A stretch of 64,000 nucleotides of DNA from Massariosphaeria phaeospora (lineage: Eukaryota > Ascomycota > Dothideomycetes > Pleosporales): NCBI GenBank assembly GCA_011032825.1, contig JAADJZ010000033.1:124001-188000 (forward strand), written 5' to 3'. Shown one piece after another: positions 33,413 through 44,630 of the stretch (its first letter is position 1; the number at the start of each line of letters is the position of its first letter). The notes below the pieces were generated by a model. It ran no database searches. It was not told where the DNA came from and saw only the letters and a list, made by a program, of their open reading frames with translations. A program made the position numbers and the translations under genes.

Positions 33413-34575
33413 ATGCCAGCTCAACTCCACACTCTCGGCAAAAATGGCCCCAAAGTCCCCGCTCTGGGCTTCGGACTCATGGGCATGTCCTATGCCCCCT
33501 ACGGCGATATCCCCTCCGATGAAGAACGCTTTGCCCTCCTGGACCGCGCGGTTGAACTTGGGGCTACATTCTGGGATACCGCTGAGTGAGTTTGTCCCTA
33601 TACATATATATCCCCCGCAAAATTGACCCTATTCAACTCCCACAGTCTCTACGGCGACAACGAAGCTCTCCTCAACAAATGGTTCAAGCGCACAGGCAAG
33701 CGCTCGCAGATCTTCTTGTCGAACAAATTCGGCTTCGTCAAAGACAGCCCCACGTACGATGTTGATAGCTCACCTGAGTATACAAAGGCCGCTTGTGCCA
33801 AAAGCTTGGAGATGTTAGGCGTCGATTATATCGATCTGTACTATGTCCACAATGCCAATCCCGCGACTCCTATCGAGGCAACCATGCGCGCGTTGAAGGA
33901 ACTGAAAGAGTAAGTAATGCCTTTCCTCCTTTCCCTTCCGCTCGTACCGACTATTGCATCACTGACCCCGTTTCACCCCTTGATAGCCAAGGTAAGATCA
34001 AACACATTGGTCTATCCTCCATTTCCTCTGCCACCCTTCGCCGCGCCGTGGTCATTGCGCCTGTTGCCGCCATCCAAGTCGACTACTCCGTCTTCCAACG
34101 CGACATCGAAGGCCCCTCCGGCAGCAACCTCCTCGCCACCTGCCGCGAACTCGGCATTGCCATTGTCGCCGCCACGCCCCTTGGCCGCGGTATGATCACC
34201 TCCACCTTCGCAGAGGGCAAAAACCTCGGCGAAGGCAAAGACATACGTCCCCTAGCCATGCCACGCTTCCAGGAGGCGAATCGCCCCGCCAACGAGAAGG
34301 TCGTTACCCAGTTTCAGGCCCTCGCCGATAAGAGGAAGTGTACTGTCAGCCAGCTTGCTCTGGCGTGGCTGCTCAAGCAAGGCAACGATATTTTCCCTAT
34401 CCCGGGCACCAAGCGCATCAAGTATCTCGAGCAAAACTGGGCGAGCTTGGAGATCCAGTTGAGCGATGAGGAGGAGAAGGAGATTCGGGCGTTCGCGGGC
34501 GAGGTCGAGGTGCATGGAACTGCGCAGCCGCCGCAGTTTGCGAGCTATCTTTATCGGGATACGGCGGAGGAATAG
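33413..34575 (+). CDS. Aldo/keto reductase
   Basis: NADPH-dependent oxidoreductase of the (beta/alpha)8 aldo/keto reductase family, 341 aa. Exons 33413-33585, 33646-33909 and 33987-34575; introns of 60 and 77 nt. The N-terminus reads LGKNGPKVPALGFGLMGMSY. The catalytic tetrad is visible: Asp and Tyr in FWDTADLYGDNEALL (joined across intron 1), Lys in IFLSNKFGF, and His in IDLYYVHNANPATP. Then come LKDQGKIKHIGLSS across intron 2, the Q-V-D-Y-S substrate/cofactor strand, ATPLGRGMIT, and the cofactor-binding IFPIPGTKRIKYLEQNW. This layout is that of the yeast YakC-like AKR13 group. The substrate is not predictable; it may be a general detoxification reductase. Confidence 0.93.
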
Positions 34576-35027
34576 AGTGGATAGTAGCTAGGGCCGTGTA
34601 CATGTGTCGAGGACACGTCCCTGCCGATGAGAGTTGTAGATAGTATAAGACGGGCTGACCGTTTTCAGTTTGTCATGCAACACTTCGTTGACATAGACTA
34701 CCCCTGCTCTACGACATAACCAATGCAAATCCTGAGCAAGACCGGAATGGTGATCTTCTATTCCATCATGGTTGATTGCTCCAAATTCGCTCACTCTTTG
34801 TTTACAGTTACAGAGGTAGTTTTGAGGTTTCGTTCGCGGTATCTATGCATGGCATGCTAATTGGCTCGCTTGTCCATGACCGCTCCTTCCAGGCTTCCAC
34901 TCTCGAGGATAAAAGGGTTTCGCGAGCTCGTCTCCGTGCCTCTTCCTACATCTCATTCTCACATTTTACTGCATATACCTTACCTCTGCTATTTCTTTCG
35001 GATCATCGATTTGAGTTTTTATCCGTC
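34576..35027. other. Intergenic region
   Basis: About 450 bp between tandem plus-strand genes, with a CT-rich stretch before the next ATG. No other feature is seen. Confidence 0.5.
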
Positions 35028-35938
35028 ATGTGCTTCCTATCGTCAAGCTACGAGTCTCTTCGCACAAGAAGAAAACGTCGATCACGTCCTAGAACAACGT
35101 TGCCTCCTCCTTCTATACAACGGTTTCCTGTAATCCAGTCGGAACCACACCAACAGATATTGTACCAATCGCAATCCTATTTCATCGCGAAACTTCCGCT
35201 AGAGCTACGACGACTAGTCTACGAACACGCTTTGGGAAATGCATATATTCATTTAGATATTGACAAAACCAGACTGCGTAGGGGACGCGACGAGGCCGAG
35301 CATGACATTTTCAAATTGAAAGCTAGACGCTGCGTTAAAGTTCCCTGTAACCACGATAGTTTCGGGGATAGAGAGGATTCCTGTATGAACCTCTCAAGCA
35401 ACCTACTTCGGACCTGCCGACAGATGTATGTGTACCCCAAGATCTTATGGCGAATCGAAAATTAACTGCATACAGATACTGGGAAGCCTTTGAATACCTG
35501 TACTCGGACAATCACTTCACGATATCAATTGAACGCGAGCAGCGCGCTGCATTCAAGCAGCGCTTTGCATTTCATTATGTTCCATGGGAGTTCCTTCCTC
35601 AAAGTTTGCAAGCAATCCGACACCTCCGCATATTCTGGGAAGCGGGCGAAATTCTAGGCACTGAACTCAGGTCCCAAGAATGGACTAACACCTGGCATGT
35701 CTTGAGCCAGATGACAGGCCTCCGCAACTTACACATTCGCCTTAGCTGGGATCACTGGGGCCAAGGTTTCGTTAGACCCTGGTATGAACCAGGGGTCTGG
35801 CGTTTCCATCCGATCAAAGAGATAACTGCGCCGAAGAAGTTTGTAATCGTGCTACCGGATCGGGAAGGAATTGATGTTGGAGACATAGATGTTGGCAGCT
35901 CAAATTGCGTCATTCGAACCGCCTCAGAGGAGGTCTAA
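35028..35938 (+). CDS. DUF7730-type fungal protein
   Basis: Function unknown. Exons 35028-35425 and 35476-35938 (50-nt intron) give 286 aa. A basic N-terminal segment (LRTRRKRRSRPRTTLPPP) precedes the core: YFIAKLPLELRRLVYEHALG, LLRTCRQIYWEAFEYLYSDN (rebuilt across the intron), FLPQSLQAIRHLRIFW and MTGLRNLHIRLSWDHW. The C-terminal strand KFVIVLPDREGI matches the usual family end. The ATG at 35028 was chosen because the frame upstream is promoter-like; the frame is open further 5'. It resembles the 27.8-kb gene in layout. Confidence 0.83.
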
Positions 35939-36113
35939 ATTGCCGTCTCCGCCTTTTTCATCTGATGAGTATTGGCGTTCCACTGTCATCGTCGGATGAG
36001 CTTGCGATCCCATAACCCGCGATCTAACCAGCACAACCATCACCGAATCCCAACGGTCTCCATACACGACTCAAATACCCGGCTGTCACCTACGCAGCCC
36101 GCACTCCGGGCCC

Positions 36114-36737
36114 CTACCCCAAATCCGCTACGGCCTCAATCTCAACCCGCATATCCCCATACAACCTCGCCACCTGCACGCCCGTCATGATCGGCCGATG
36201 CCCCGGACAGTACGTCTTCAAATTGCGCACCACCTCGCCAAGAATGTCCATGAAGCCCACGCCGTCGTCGCGCTCCGTCGTGTAGATGCGCAGCTTGTAC
36301 ACTTGCGAGAAGCCCGCGCCGCCGGCTTGCTGCAGGGCGTGCTCGACGTTGGCGAACGCTTGGTCGACTTCGTCGGCGATGGAGGAGGGGATGGCTTCGG
36401 TGAGGCGGTTCCATCCGCCTGGGGAGATGGGGGTTAGTGAATGAAGGGAGGATGAGGGAGAAGACAGAGGAGGAGGGGACTGAGAAGGGATAGAGAGAGG
36501 ATGGCAGGGAAAGGTCAGGGAGAAAGAAAATAGAGAACGCGAAAGAAGAACCAGAAGAGCCGAAATAAAAGCAACAAAGCCACAGTACAAAGCGCAAAGG
36601 TGAAAAGGAAAAGAGAACCACATACCTTGCCCCGAAATCTCAATCCTGCCCGCAACCCTCACCGCCTGACTACTATGCACCTCCTTCGCCGTCCTCACCC
36701 CAAACCCCTCATACACAAAGTACTCAAGATGCGCCAT
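36114..36737 (-). CDS. RidA/YjgF-like (Rid family) protein
   Basis: Small Rid-superfamily protein; classical RidA deaminates reactive enamine/imine intermediates. Exon 1 36737-36626 and exon 2 36418-36114 give 138 aa; the 207-nt intron has GTATGT and CAG ends. Recognisable parts are VYEGFGVRTAKEVHSSQAVR, VAGRIEISGQGGWN across the junction, EVDQAFANVEHALQQAGG, QVYKLRIYTTERDDG and HRPIMTGVQVARLYGDMRVE. In classical RidA the equivalent of IMTGV carries an Arg (P-x-R-S/A) that binds the substrate carboxylate; here the position is Thr, so this is probably a divergent Rid subgroup without RidA chemistry (inference). The intron is purine/pyrimidine-skewed low complexity. Confidence 0.87.
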   Translation of the reverse strand: MAHLEYFVYEGFGVRTAKEVHSSQAVRVAGRIEISGQGMWFSFPFHLCALYCGFVAFISALLVLLSRSLFSFSLTFPCHPLSIPSQSPPPLSSPSSSLHSLTPISPGGWNRLTEAIPSSIADEVDQAFANVEHALQQAGGAGFSQVYKLRIYTTERDDGVGFMDILGEVVRNLKTYCPGHRPIMTGVQVARLYGDMRVEIEAVADLG

Positions 36738-37181
36738 CTCCTTCTCCTTCTTCCTTGTCTTCTTTGCTGCCGTAGATCTGCAGGGGAAAACCTTGTGCTG
36801 GAAATCGTACGCGACAATCGTTTTATTTCCGCAAAACGACCAAAATGACTTGCTTTATACACAACATTTTTTCGTCGAAACCCGAAAGCCAAGGTCATCA
36901 TTCGTAAGCGCGCAATCCTGCTTTCGGCATAGTCTGCGGAAGCGGAGTCAGAGTCAGAAAAGAAACATGTGGGGCGACGAACGACGACGCAACCATCCGT
37001 CCATCTATGTCCGGCGGGATTAAAATCAACTAAGTACGTACGTATATTCTCGGCACGTGGAACTAGACTTGTTGCGCTATGAATAATGTGTGATGCAACT
37101 ACACTGACTGGACTTGCGAACCTGTCCGCATGCACGGCGACCATGACACGCCCTTCTTAGAATCCTTTCTCCTCGTCCTCG
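36738..37181. other. Intergenic region
   Basis: Promoter of the Rid-family gene and 3' flank of the low-complexity protein, about 440 bp. No other feature is seen. Confidence 0.5.
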
Positions 37182-37757
37182 TCATCGTCTTCCCATGTAA
37201 TGCGCCTCACTACCCGGTACGAAACTCGCCGCCTGTGGCCTGAACCGCGTCCCGGATCCAGCCCTAGACTCAGACCGAGTTCCAGATCTATTCGCTCCTC
37301 CATAACCACCACTACCTGCCCCCGTCGGCCAAAACACCCCAGCCTCGCCCCTTAAGCGCCCTCCACCCTTACCCTTACTCTCCTCCCCCGCCACATCCCC
37401 CATCCACTCAGCCCTCGACGACTCGCGCGGCGAACCAGACTCAGACTTGTGGTACGAACTCGCACTCGCACTCGCAGCGTCGGACAGGGAATACTCGCTG
37501 GCGACTAACGTGCTGGCCGTGGAACAGGACTGCCTTCTGCTATCATCGCCATACGACGTTGCTGTCCCTGTCCCTGACCCTAACCGCGCGCCCGCCGGCC
37601 AAACCTCATATGCAGGCCTCGCAGGCGGCAGTGGAGCAATGGGTGGGTAGGACTGGCCAGCGGCCCAGGCGTGGCCGTCGCCGATGCTGGTGATGGTGCG
37701 CCAGGAGGAGAGGGGGCGGTTGTTGTTGTTGTTGTTGTAGGGGCTGTCGTAGGCCAT
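37182..37757 (-). CDS. Low-complexity hypothetical protein
   Basis: Intronless frame of 191 aa with no domain I recognise. It opens MAYDSPYNNNNNNRPLSSWR (the Asn run is encoded by a GTT/AAC microsatellite at 37720-37737) and continues with Pro/Ala-rich, Ser/Thr-rich and Gly/Arg-rich stretches. There is no signal peptide or membrane segment. The ordered N-terminal piece SSWRTITSIGDGHAWAAG and clean ATG argue for a real gene. The last residues could differ if a small intron changes frame, since an acidic EDDDEDEE tail is encoded one frame away. Probably a disordered fungal-specific protein. Confidence 0.55.
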   Translation of the reverse strand: MAYDSPYNNNNNNRPLSSWRTITSIGDGHAWAAGQSYPPIAPLPPARPAYEVWPAGARLGSGTGTATSYGDDSRRQSCSTASTLVASEYSLSDAASASASSYHKSESGSPRESSRAEWMGDVAGEESKGKGGGRLRGEAGVFWPTGAGSGGYGGANRSGTRSESRAGSGTRFRPQAASFVPGSEAHYMGRR

Positions 37758-38084
37758 GGTGTGGTATGGTATGGAAGTGTGATTTTGGAGCCGATTGGGT
37801 TAGATGCGGTCAAATGCGGTAGATGTGGAGTAGTGTGGATAGCGAAGTGTAGTAAGAATAGTGTGATGCATACGAAGTTCGATGAGGATATAACAAAGAC
37901 GAGCGATCGATACAGGCAGGGTTGAAGAGCTTTTTATGTGCGTACTTGAGGGTGTGAAGTAGGAAAAGGGAGGGAGGGGAAGTTTATAGAGAGGTGACTG
38001 GGAGAACAATAGGAATTGGCGAGGACGCAGGAGGAAGAAGTGAGGTGTGACTCTGCGTGACCTAAGACATGTCTTCAGTATACA
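37758..38084. other. Intergenic region left of repeat block
   Basis: Promoter side of the low-complexity gene; nothing recognisable. Confidence 0.45.
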
Positions 38085-39060
38085 GAACCCCAGATACCGT
38101 TTCTCTAAGCACTGTTATTCTGAGCACCGTTTTCCAGATACCGTTTCTCTGAGCACCGTTTTCCGAATACCGTTTTCCAGATAAGATACCGTTTTCTGGA
38201 TACTGTACCTGCTGCACCACCAGCTCGAATCCGCCCCTGCGCGAGCATCTCCCGTAGTACATCAAGCTTGTCTGCGGAGAGGTAATAGAGACAATTTTTA
38301 TCTTTAGAAGAGAAAGCACGCGGGAGGAAATGAGAATGAAAGTGAGTGAACTTAGACATGTCTTCAGTTTACAGGAAACGGGGTACTGGTTTGTGGACAT
38401 TAGTTTCTGGATTCTGTGTCTTGGGGGCTTTGTCTTGCATGCTGTGCTGTGCCGCTCGCCTGAATCCAAAGGTGCGCGCGTACTATTTCCTGAATACCGT
38501 TTTCTGAATACTGTGTCGCGAATCTAAACTGGCGAGATCACCTACTGCGTATCGTTTTTTGGACATTGGTTTCCAGATATTGTGTAGCGAACCTGAACTT
38601 GCGCAGTCACTTACTGCGTACTGTTTTCTGGATACCGTTTTCTGCGATACTGTGTCTTGCATGCTGTGCTGTGCCGCCCGCCTGAATCTGAACTTGCGCA
38701 ATCACCTACTGTGCTGCACCGCCCGGTTCCTGGATACCGTTTCCCAGATAGCTGTGCCGCCAGCCTTAACCCAAACTTGCGCGATGTGATCATCTACTGC
38801 GTAGGTACTGTTCTCTGCATACCGTTTTCTCGATCCTGCATGCTGTGCTGTGCCGCCAGCCCGAATTCGAACATGTGCGATTCCTACCGTGTACCGTTTT
38901 CTGGATTTTCGTTTTCTAAATTACCATTTTCTAGATTACCGTGTTCCGTTTTCTGGATTGCCGTTTTCTGGATTGCCGTTTTCTGGATTACCGTTTTCTG
39001 GAGACTGTGACTTGTGTGCTGTGTCGCCAGCCCGAATCTAAATCTGCGCCATCACCTACT
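38085..39060. repeat. Degenerate repeat block (CCGTTTTCTGGAT family)
   Basis: About 1 kb dominated by variants of the motif ACCGTTTTCTGGAT, present well over a dozen times and spaced irregularly; near 38940-39005 it is almost tandem at about 18 bp. A longer unit is also repeated: GCATGCTGTGCTGTGCCGCC, then CCTGAATC, AACTTGCGC and CACCTACTG, with copies or part copies near 38440, 38580, 38655, 38755, 38840 and 39010. It is non-coding, because open frames across it only reflect the repeat. Satellite-like or a decayed nested repeat. Confidence 0.85.
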
Positions 39061-39216
39061 GTGAACCATTCTTTCACCTCAAAGAGTCATGAATAATGGT
39101 ATTCAAATGAATGGAAAAGGGTATACCACCACTTACAGAGACGTCCTACGTCCCCGACCTGTCCATCGAGTTGTTATGCTGCAGCCGTTAATCATGACAA
39201 TCAAGAGACCCACCGC

Positions 39217-40660
39217 TCACAGCTCCTCCTTCTTCCACGCCTCGGCACTGACTTCCCTCTTCAGCTCCTCAAACTCTTCATCTTCCGGCTCTTCCACCAT
39301 CTCGCCCTCGTCCTCCAACCCGATGCTCTTCGTCGGTCCGCCGTCGCTCTCCTCGTACCACGGGTTCTGCGCCCACTCGATCACCGTCTCTTTGGCGTGC
39401 TCACTCATGCTGTAGTACCCAGGGTTGTTTCGCGGATCGAACATACTCGTGTGGGCGAGCGTCTCGGCAGTAATCTTGTCGTTGACAGCCGGAACGAAGA
39501 ACTTCCTAAGTTCGCCCTTGGGCAGATTGCAGAACGTGCGATCGATGCCTCTGATCTTGCCAGTCCACGAAGACTTCTGCTCGCGTTCCACGGCGTGGCC
39601 GAGCGTGGTGTAGATGTTCGTGAAACCGATGTCGTTCTTCTCGGCGAGTGCTGCGATGCTGGATAGGCGTTTCTTCATGTCCTCGGGACGCGCCAGACAG
39701 CCAATAAACTCTAGGTGAGAGCTCGCCCAGTTCCAGCCCTCGGAAATTTGTTCTCGCTTCATGTACGCTGCTGCGCCGCCTGCTGCAACGGCCCCCGCAG
39801 CGCCTGCGAACAGAGCGACTCTGCCGTACTTCTGCCATAATGGAGCCGCGGCCGCATCGGCATTTGAATCGCTTACTGCCCTCGCTGTCTGGGCAGGCGC
39901 AGGGAGCATCTTGCTAGCGTCGACGGCCGTAGTCTCGGCACCCTTCCCGCCCCAGCCGAAGGCGTCCCCGAGTTTGCTATACGCAGAGTATGCGGAACTT
40001 GCCGCGTTCCAGTGCTTCTCAGCACCGTGTGCCACAACACCGGGGGCGATTCCGAGGTATGGAGTATCAAATGCGAGGACTCCTTGTATATAGGGAAACA
40101 TGAGCGAGGAGCTACCCGAGAGCGACGACGTCGAGTCCTGCGGCGAGTGAATGGGCTGTTCATTGATGATGGAGAGGAGGGCCTCGGCGGCTACGATGCC
40201 GCCCATGGAGTGGCCCATGAGAATCGTGTGGACCGACGGGTCTACGGTGGGAGAGGGCGTCCCACTGGCGACTTCGAGGTCGATGACTTTGTTCTGGAGC
40301 CTATTGCACAATCAGCGCCTGTCCGGCTTTCTCGTGTGTTTGTGTTTAAAGACTGGCTGCGAATGTCTGACGTAGACCGGCTGAACACTCACCATTCCTT
40401 GAACCGCGCCACACACTCTGTCAAATCTCCCCTCGTCTCGAACTTGGGGTATGTAATCGCCACCACGGTGACTTTGGGCAGGGCATGTTGAAGGATGGCC
40501 TTCAGGTGGGAAGGGAAGTTGAGAAAGGTGTCGTCACCGCCCTGCAAGCTGTCAGCGAGTCTGGTGGCGGAGAAAGCGATCGGTCTCTGCGCTCAGGTGC
40601 AGTTAAGGAGGGCCGTACCTTGAAGCCATGAATAAAACAGAGTAGCAACGTCTTCTTCAT
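39217..40660 (-). CDS. Alpha/beta-hydrolase (DUF676/lipase-like)
   Basis: Predicted serine hydrolase, 424 aa. Exons 40660-40619, 40541-40393 and 40300-39217; introns of 77 and 92 nt. The N-terminus MKKTLLLCFIHGFK-GGDDTF has the oxyanion HG motif, rebuilt across intron 1. VTVVAITYPKFETRGDL follows, then the nucleophile elbow HTILMGHSMGGIVAAEALLS, with Ser in G-H-S-M-G. GVLAFDTPYLGIAPGVVAHG is the typical strand after it. A short hydrophobic segment (VALFAGAAGAVAAGGAAAYM) could be a membrane anchor. The catalytic His may lie in DKITAETLAHTSMFDP; the acid is not certain. The C-terminus is acidic. Relatives include uncharacterised fungal lipase/DUF676 proteins. The substrate is unknown. Confidence 0.87.
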
Positions 40661-41245
40661 GCTGGTCCTCGACTGTGTTCCTGCATGGCGCGACCAGCCT
40701 GGGGTTCGAGCTGAGAATACGCCGTCTCGGATCGAGGCGTGGGGTGCGGCTTCCTCGCTTGGCCACCCCGTGATTGGACAAGGCTTATCGATAAGGCGGG
40801 TTGTAGCTTGTGAGGGTGAGGGGCAAAGCAGTCTGTATCTTGTTATTCATGTTGGTGCCAAATGGATAACATATAGGGATAGACGCAGGATGAAAGGCGA
40901 GTTAGGCTGGCTGAGGAGAGTAACAGTTACATTGCGCCTTATTGTGCGATTCATCACCATGGTAAGATCAAGCAGCTGCATGTTTATATCGTTTCATTGT
41001 TGTGCTTCTCAGCTCTATATGTTTTGCGGCTCGAGGGCCTTTACTGTCACTGTGATCATACCAGCGCAGCTCGAACATGTTCCAGTCCGGTTGGGTGCCA
41101 ACGGCAAACCCCGTGGAGGGTATATGATACAAAAGAAAAGCAGACTAACGCCAAGTCCAGGTACCTAAACAGGACTGTAAATGCATAGGGACTACCTAGT
41201 AGTACACGTTGAATGGAATTGAGTAACATCGCAATCATGCTGTGC
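40661..41245. other. Intergenic region
   Basis: Promoter of the hydrolase and 3' flank of the GPI-type gene. No supported feature. Confidence 0.5.
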
Positions 41246-42001
41246 TCATAGAATGGCAGCGAGCGCGAGAACCATGCCCAGTATTGCTCCAGACATTGCG
41301 GTGCTGGGCCGGAGCTGTGATGAAGAGCCGGCCGCGACCACGTCGAATGGTGATCCGCCTCCAGATCCCGAGTTCGACTTCTGGCTGCTGGCCGTTTCAC
41401 TGGGTGCAGCTGGCGGAGGTTGAAGTGCTGGCGAGTCACCGGTTGCGGATGTTGGCTGTGGCGGAGGCGTGCTAGCTGGCGGAGCAACTGTTGGACTTGT
41501 TGGACTAGCAGATGACGTTGCAAGCGTTGTTGCCGACGCCCTTGGATCCGTATCGATCTCGGCTGTTGAACTCGGCGAAGGTTCTTGTGCGGTGCTGGCT
41601 GGAGGAGGAGGAGGTCGCGTGCTCGTCTGCTCTACCTGGGTCGAGGAGGCTTCAGGTTCCGGTAGTCCATTGTTCGGGCATAGCGCATTCGGGCCCAAAC
41701 TCAAGAGGAAGATTGCCACGATCGACTTATCAGGCACGGTTGCCCCTCGGCATTGCTGAATAACAGCGGGAGCGATCTTGTAGAGCCCGGACACGCAAGA
41801 CTCAGTGCACTGGTGGCCATCTTTCGTGACGAAGTCGCCCGGTACGCAGCCCTGGATCTTTGTGGTATACACAGTCTGGCATTGCGAGGGTAGATTGTCG
41901 ACTTGCGGCGTGAAGTTCGAAAGGGCGACGAGTTGCGACGCTGTGGTGACACCGGCTGCGAGGAGCCCAGCCACCATGGCCTGGGAGAAGAAGTTGTGCA
42001 T
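41246..42001 (-). CDS. GPI-anchored Ser/Thr/Pro-rich surface protein
   Basis: Predicted extracellular, wall or membrane-anchored protein of 251 aa, intronless. The signal peptide is at residues 1-21 (MHNFFSQAMVAGLLAAGVTT). A small Cys-containing domain follows (SQCQTVYTTKIQGCVPGDF, GHQCTESCVSGLYKI), with six or so cysteines in the first 110 residues, as in fungal surface proteins of this type. Residues about 120-220 are Pro/Ser/Thr/Ala-rich and likely O-mannosylated. The C-terminus has a small-residue site (GSSSQLRPSTAMSG) and a hydrophobic tail (AILGMVLALAAIL), fitting a GPI signal. Enzymatic function is not indicated. Confidence 0.85.
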   Translation of the reverse strand: MHNFFSQAMVAGLLAAGVTTASQLVALSNFTPQVDNLPSQCQTVYTTKIQGCVPGDFVTKDGHQCTESCVSGLYKIAPAVIQQCRGATVPDKSIVAIFLLSLGPNALCPNNGLPEPEASSTQVEQTSTRPPPPPASTAQEPSPSSTAEIDTDPRASATTLATSSASPTSPTVAPPASTPPPQPTSATGDSPALQPPPAAPSETASSQKSNSGSGGGSPFDVVAAGSSSQLRPSTAMSGAILGMVLALAAIL

Positions 42002-43411
42002 GACCGCGGCTGGCAGTTATCGATTGAATTCGAGGGGTCGTCGCAGTGAGTGGGTGGGTAAGAGTGCGCACTCTGCGAAGAAGAGTTTTCCGGGTAGAGA
42101 ACGTGCTGGCGAGGTGGTTGGGTGACGACAGGCTGGAAAGAGTGTTTGTTGTGAGACGTACAACGTTTGCGGACTACGGGACCGTGCAAAACGTGGCTCG
42201 CCTGCCAACACTGTGACGGAATCCACTTCGGTTATTCTGGACGCCTCGTCGAAAGGTGGGGTGCGTTGATGCAGCTTCCCGTGTTCGTGCCCCAGTTGTA
42301 GAAGTTGTGAAATTCTCCGGGTTGGACGTTGGAACAGAGAATCAGATTCCCGATGCGCCGTCCACGAAAGCTATGACGACACGCTAAACTTTAGACACAA
42401 CAGCCCAACTGTCGTCTTTCTTACTCTTCCCAAAGGCGCAAACAAGTACGAGGTCTGCAAGGGAAAAGAGTGATGGCAGACAAGAGCTGGAAAGAAAGGA
42501 CAGCGATGAATCGTCTGGCGCTGGGCCTGCAAGGAGAAGAAGAGTGAGGGAAAGTGAGGGAAAGATGGAGGTGAAAGGTACGCTCAGCGCAGGACTAAGA
42601 AGAGAAAGCGGAGAAAGGGATACAGTAAGAGCCGGTCGTGATGGTCGTGATGATCAGTCGTTCATGGCATTACAAGCAAGCCAGTTATGGCAGAGCACCG
42701 CCTCGAGAGAGCAGCCCACCAGCTCTTTATGGCCGATCTGCAGGGACCCGCGAGGGGGGCATCTCGGCGACTCGCATAGCGGTTGGCGGAGCGTTTGGTG
42801 CTGGACAGGGCCGCGCTGGAAGCAGAGGGTGAAAGGTGTGAAGCCGTCGCAAAGCCGGCGCCGATGGCGGGCCTGAAACACCAGACCTGGCAGGCGCGAC
42901 CCGCAGCTGGCGCCGCCATTGGCTGGCCGTGCTGGAGCTAACGTTACACGCTGTGGCCAGCACCCCCTGAGACAGCACCTGCCGCGACCCGGGGCCTCAC
43001 GCCGCGGTGAAGGGTGAAAGGCGACCTCCTGCTCACGAGTCACCAGCCTCCAGATCGTAGATGCGAGTCCGCCGCGCGCCTCGAGACGTTCAGCCGGCCA
43101 TGCCAAACGAAACCATCAGCGATGCCCGGCGTCTACAAGTACAGTATACCTACCGTTCTCGCCACCAAGCACCGGGTTTAGCACCCTGATGGCACCACCA
43201 ATCTATATAGCATGACGCTGCTCACTGCCACCGCACAACCACCACGCTACACTGCGCGTCCAGCGAACTGGACGACAGCAAACACAAACCGCATGAACGA
43301 TGGCTGTTTCGCCGTTTCGCTATCTCCAGCAGCTAAACACATGCTCCACCCCACCACAGGCGCAAACAGCAACAATGCACTCTATCTCCTTCCTTCCTTC
43401 CAGACTGCTTC
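42002..43411. other. Intergenic region
   Basis: About 1.4 kb, GC-rich between 42.7 and 43.1 kb. Open frames here overlap one another on both strands and show no domain. It contains the promoter of the GPI-type gene. Confidence 0.5.
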
Positions 43412-44630
43412 CTAATCCATCACAATGACACTCCTGAACCGCACATTTCCGCTCGTCATGTGCTTCACGGCATCCTCCACCTTGTCAAACGGAAACTTCT
43501 CGACCATGCACTTGACGCCCTGGTGCTCGGCGAAATTGATGGCTTCCTCGCAGTCGAGCGCGTGGCCCGACGGCCAGCCGTGCACCGACGAGCCCTTTCC
43601 GATCAGCGACATAGTGTCCACGGGGATCTCTCCACCAGCTGTCGTCCGTTAGCCCCGCGTTTCGCGAATCGCACGACAACTGCCTGTTTGTCCGAGGAAC
43701 TTACGAGCCAGAATCAACAGCTTGCCCAGCGGGCCCAGTGCCTTGACCAACGGGCCCATCAGCTTGGGATTCGGAGCTGTGACGACAACCAGGCTAGCAC
43801 CACCCATCTTCTGGAGTGCCTCGGCGGCGTCTTCTTTGCTGGTATCCACGTAGTCCGTAGCGCCCAACTGCGTGGCAAAATCCTTCTTCGAACTGCTGCT
43901 CGAGAGCGCCACCGTCCTGTAGCCCATCTTCCGCGCATACTGGACAGCCAAATGGCCCAGACCTCCCAGGCCCTGGATGGCTACCGTATCACCTGGGATG
44001 ATATTCATGTTCCGGATACCATTGAAGACTGTCACGCCGGCGCAGAGGAGCGGGGCGTACTCGGCGGGGTCGGCATCTTTGGGAATCCGAACTGCGGCCT
44101 CGGTGCGAAGAGTGCAGTACTCTGCGTCTGTTTCGTTTGTTAGCACTACCCCGGCTGTCTGTTCGACGGAAGAACAGACGTACATCCACCATTGCGTGTT
44201 ATGCCGTTCACGGCGCCGTTCTCGCACATCTGGAACAAGCCCCGATTACACGCCTTGCAAGCCGCATCATGGCCTCCATGCCACGCCCCACCGACCTTAT
44301 CGTCAACTTTCCACTTCTTCTCTCCGGCCCCGACAGCGACGACCGTGCCGATGACTTCATGGCCGGGAATTATGGGAAACGACGCCCTAGACACCATCTG
44401 TCAGCTTCTGTCGCGTAGCCGACTCCTCCGAGGTGAAAGGAAGAAACGTACATTGGCCCGAATGCGCCCTGCTGCAGGAAGGAATCGGAATGGCAGACCC
44501 CGCAAGCGTGGACCTTGATCAGAATCTCGCCCTCCTGCGGCTCGTTGACAGGGACGTCTTTGATGGCCCATGGCGCACCAGGCTTCTCGATGACGACCGC
44601 GCGACACGTCTTTGGGATAGAAGGCGCCAT
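43412..44630 (-). CDS. Zinc-dependent alcohol dehydrogenase (MDR family)
   Basis: Medium-chain dehydrogenase/reductase of 343 aa oxidising alcohols or reducing aldehydes with NAD(P). Exons 44630-44452, 44386-44184, 44127-43705 and 43638-43412; introns of 65, 56 and 66 nt. The catalytic zinc site is in HACGVCHSDSFLQQGAFGPM and PIIPGHEVIGTVVAVGAGEK, joined across intron 1. The usual four-Cys structural zinc loop is only partly present: the region reads HGGHDAACKACNRGLFQMC. Intron 2 joins TRNGGYAEYCTLRTEAAV. The Rossmann motif is VAIQGLGGLGHLAVQYARKM. The third join gives LLILAPGGEIPVDTMSL, and the C-terminus reads DAVKHMTSGNVRFRSVIVMD. The substrate is unassigned; it resembles AdhP-like and alcohol dehydrogenases with broad use. 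Confidence 0.92.
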
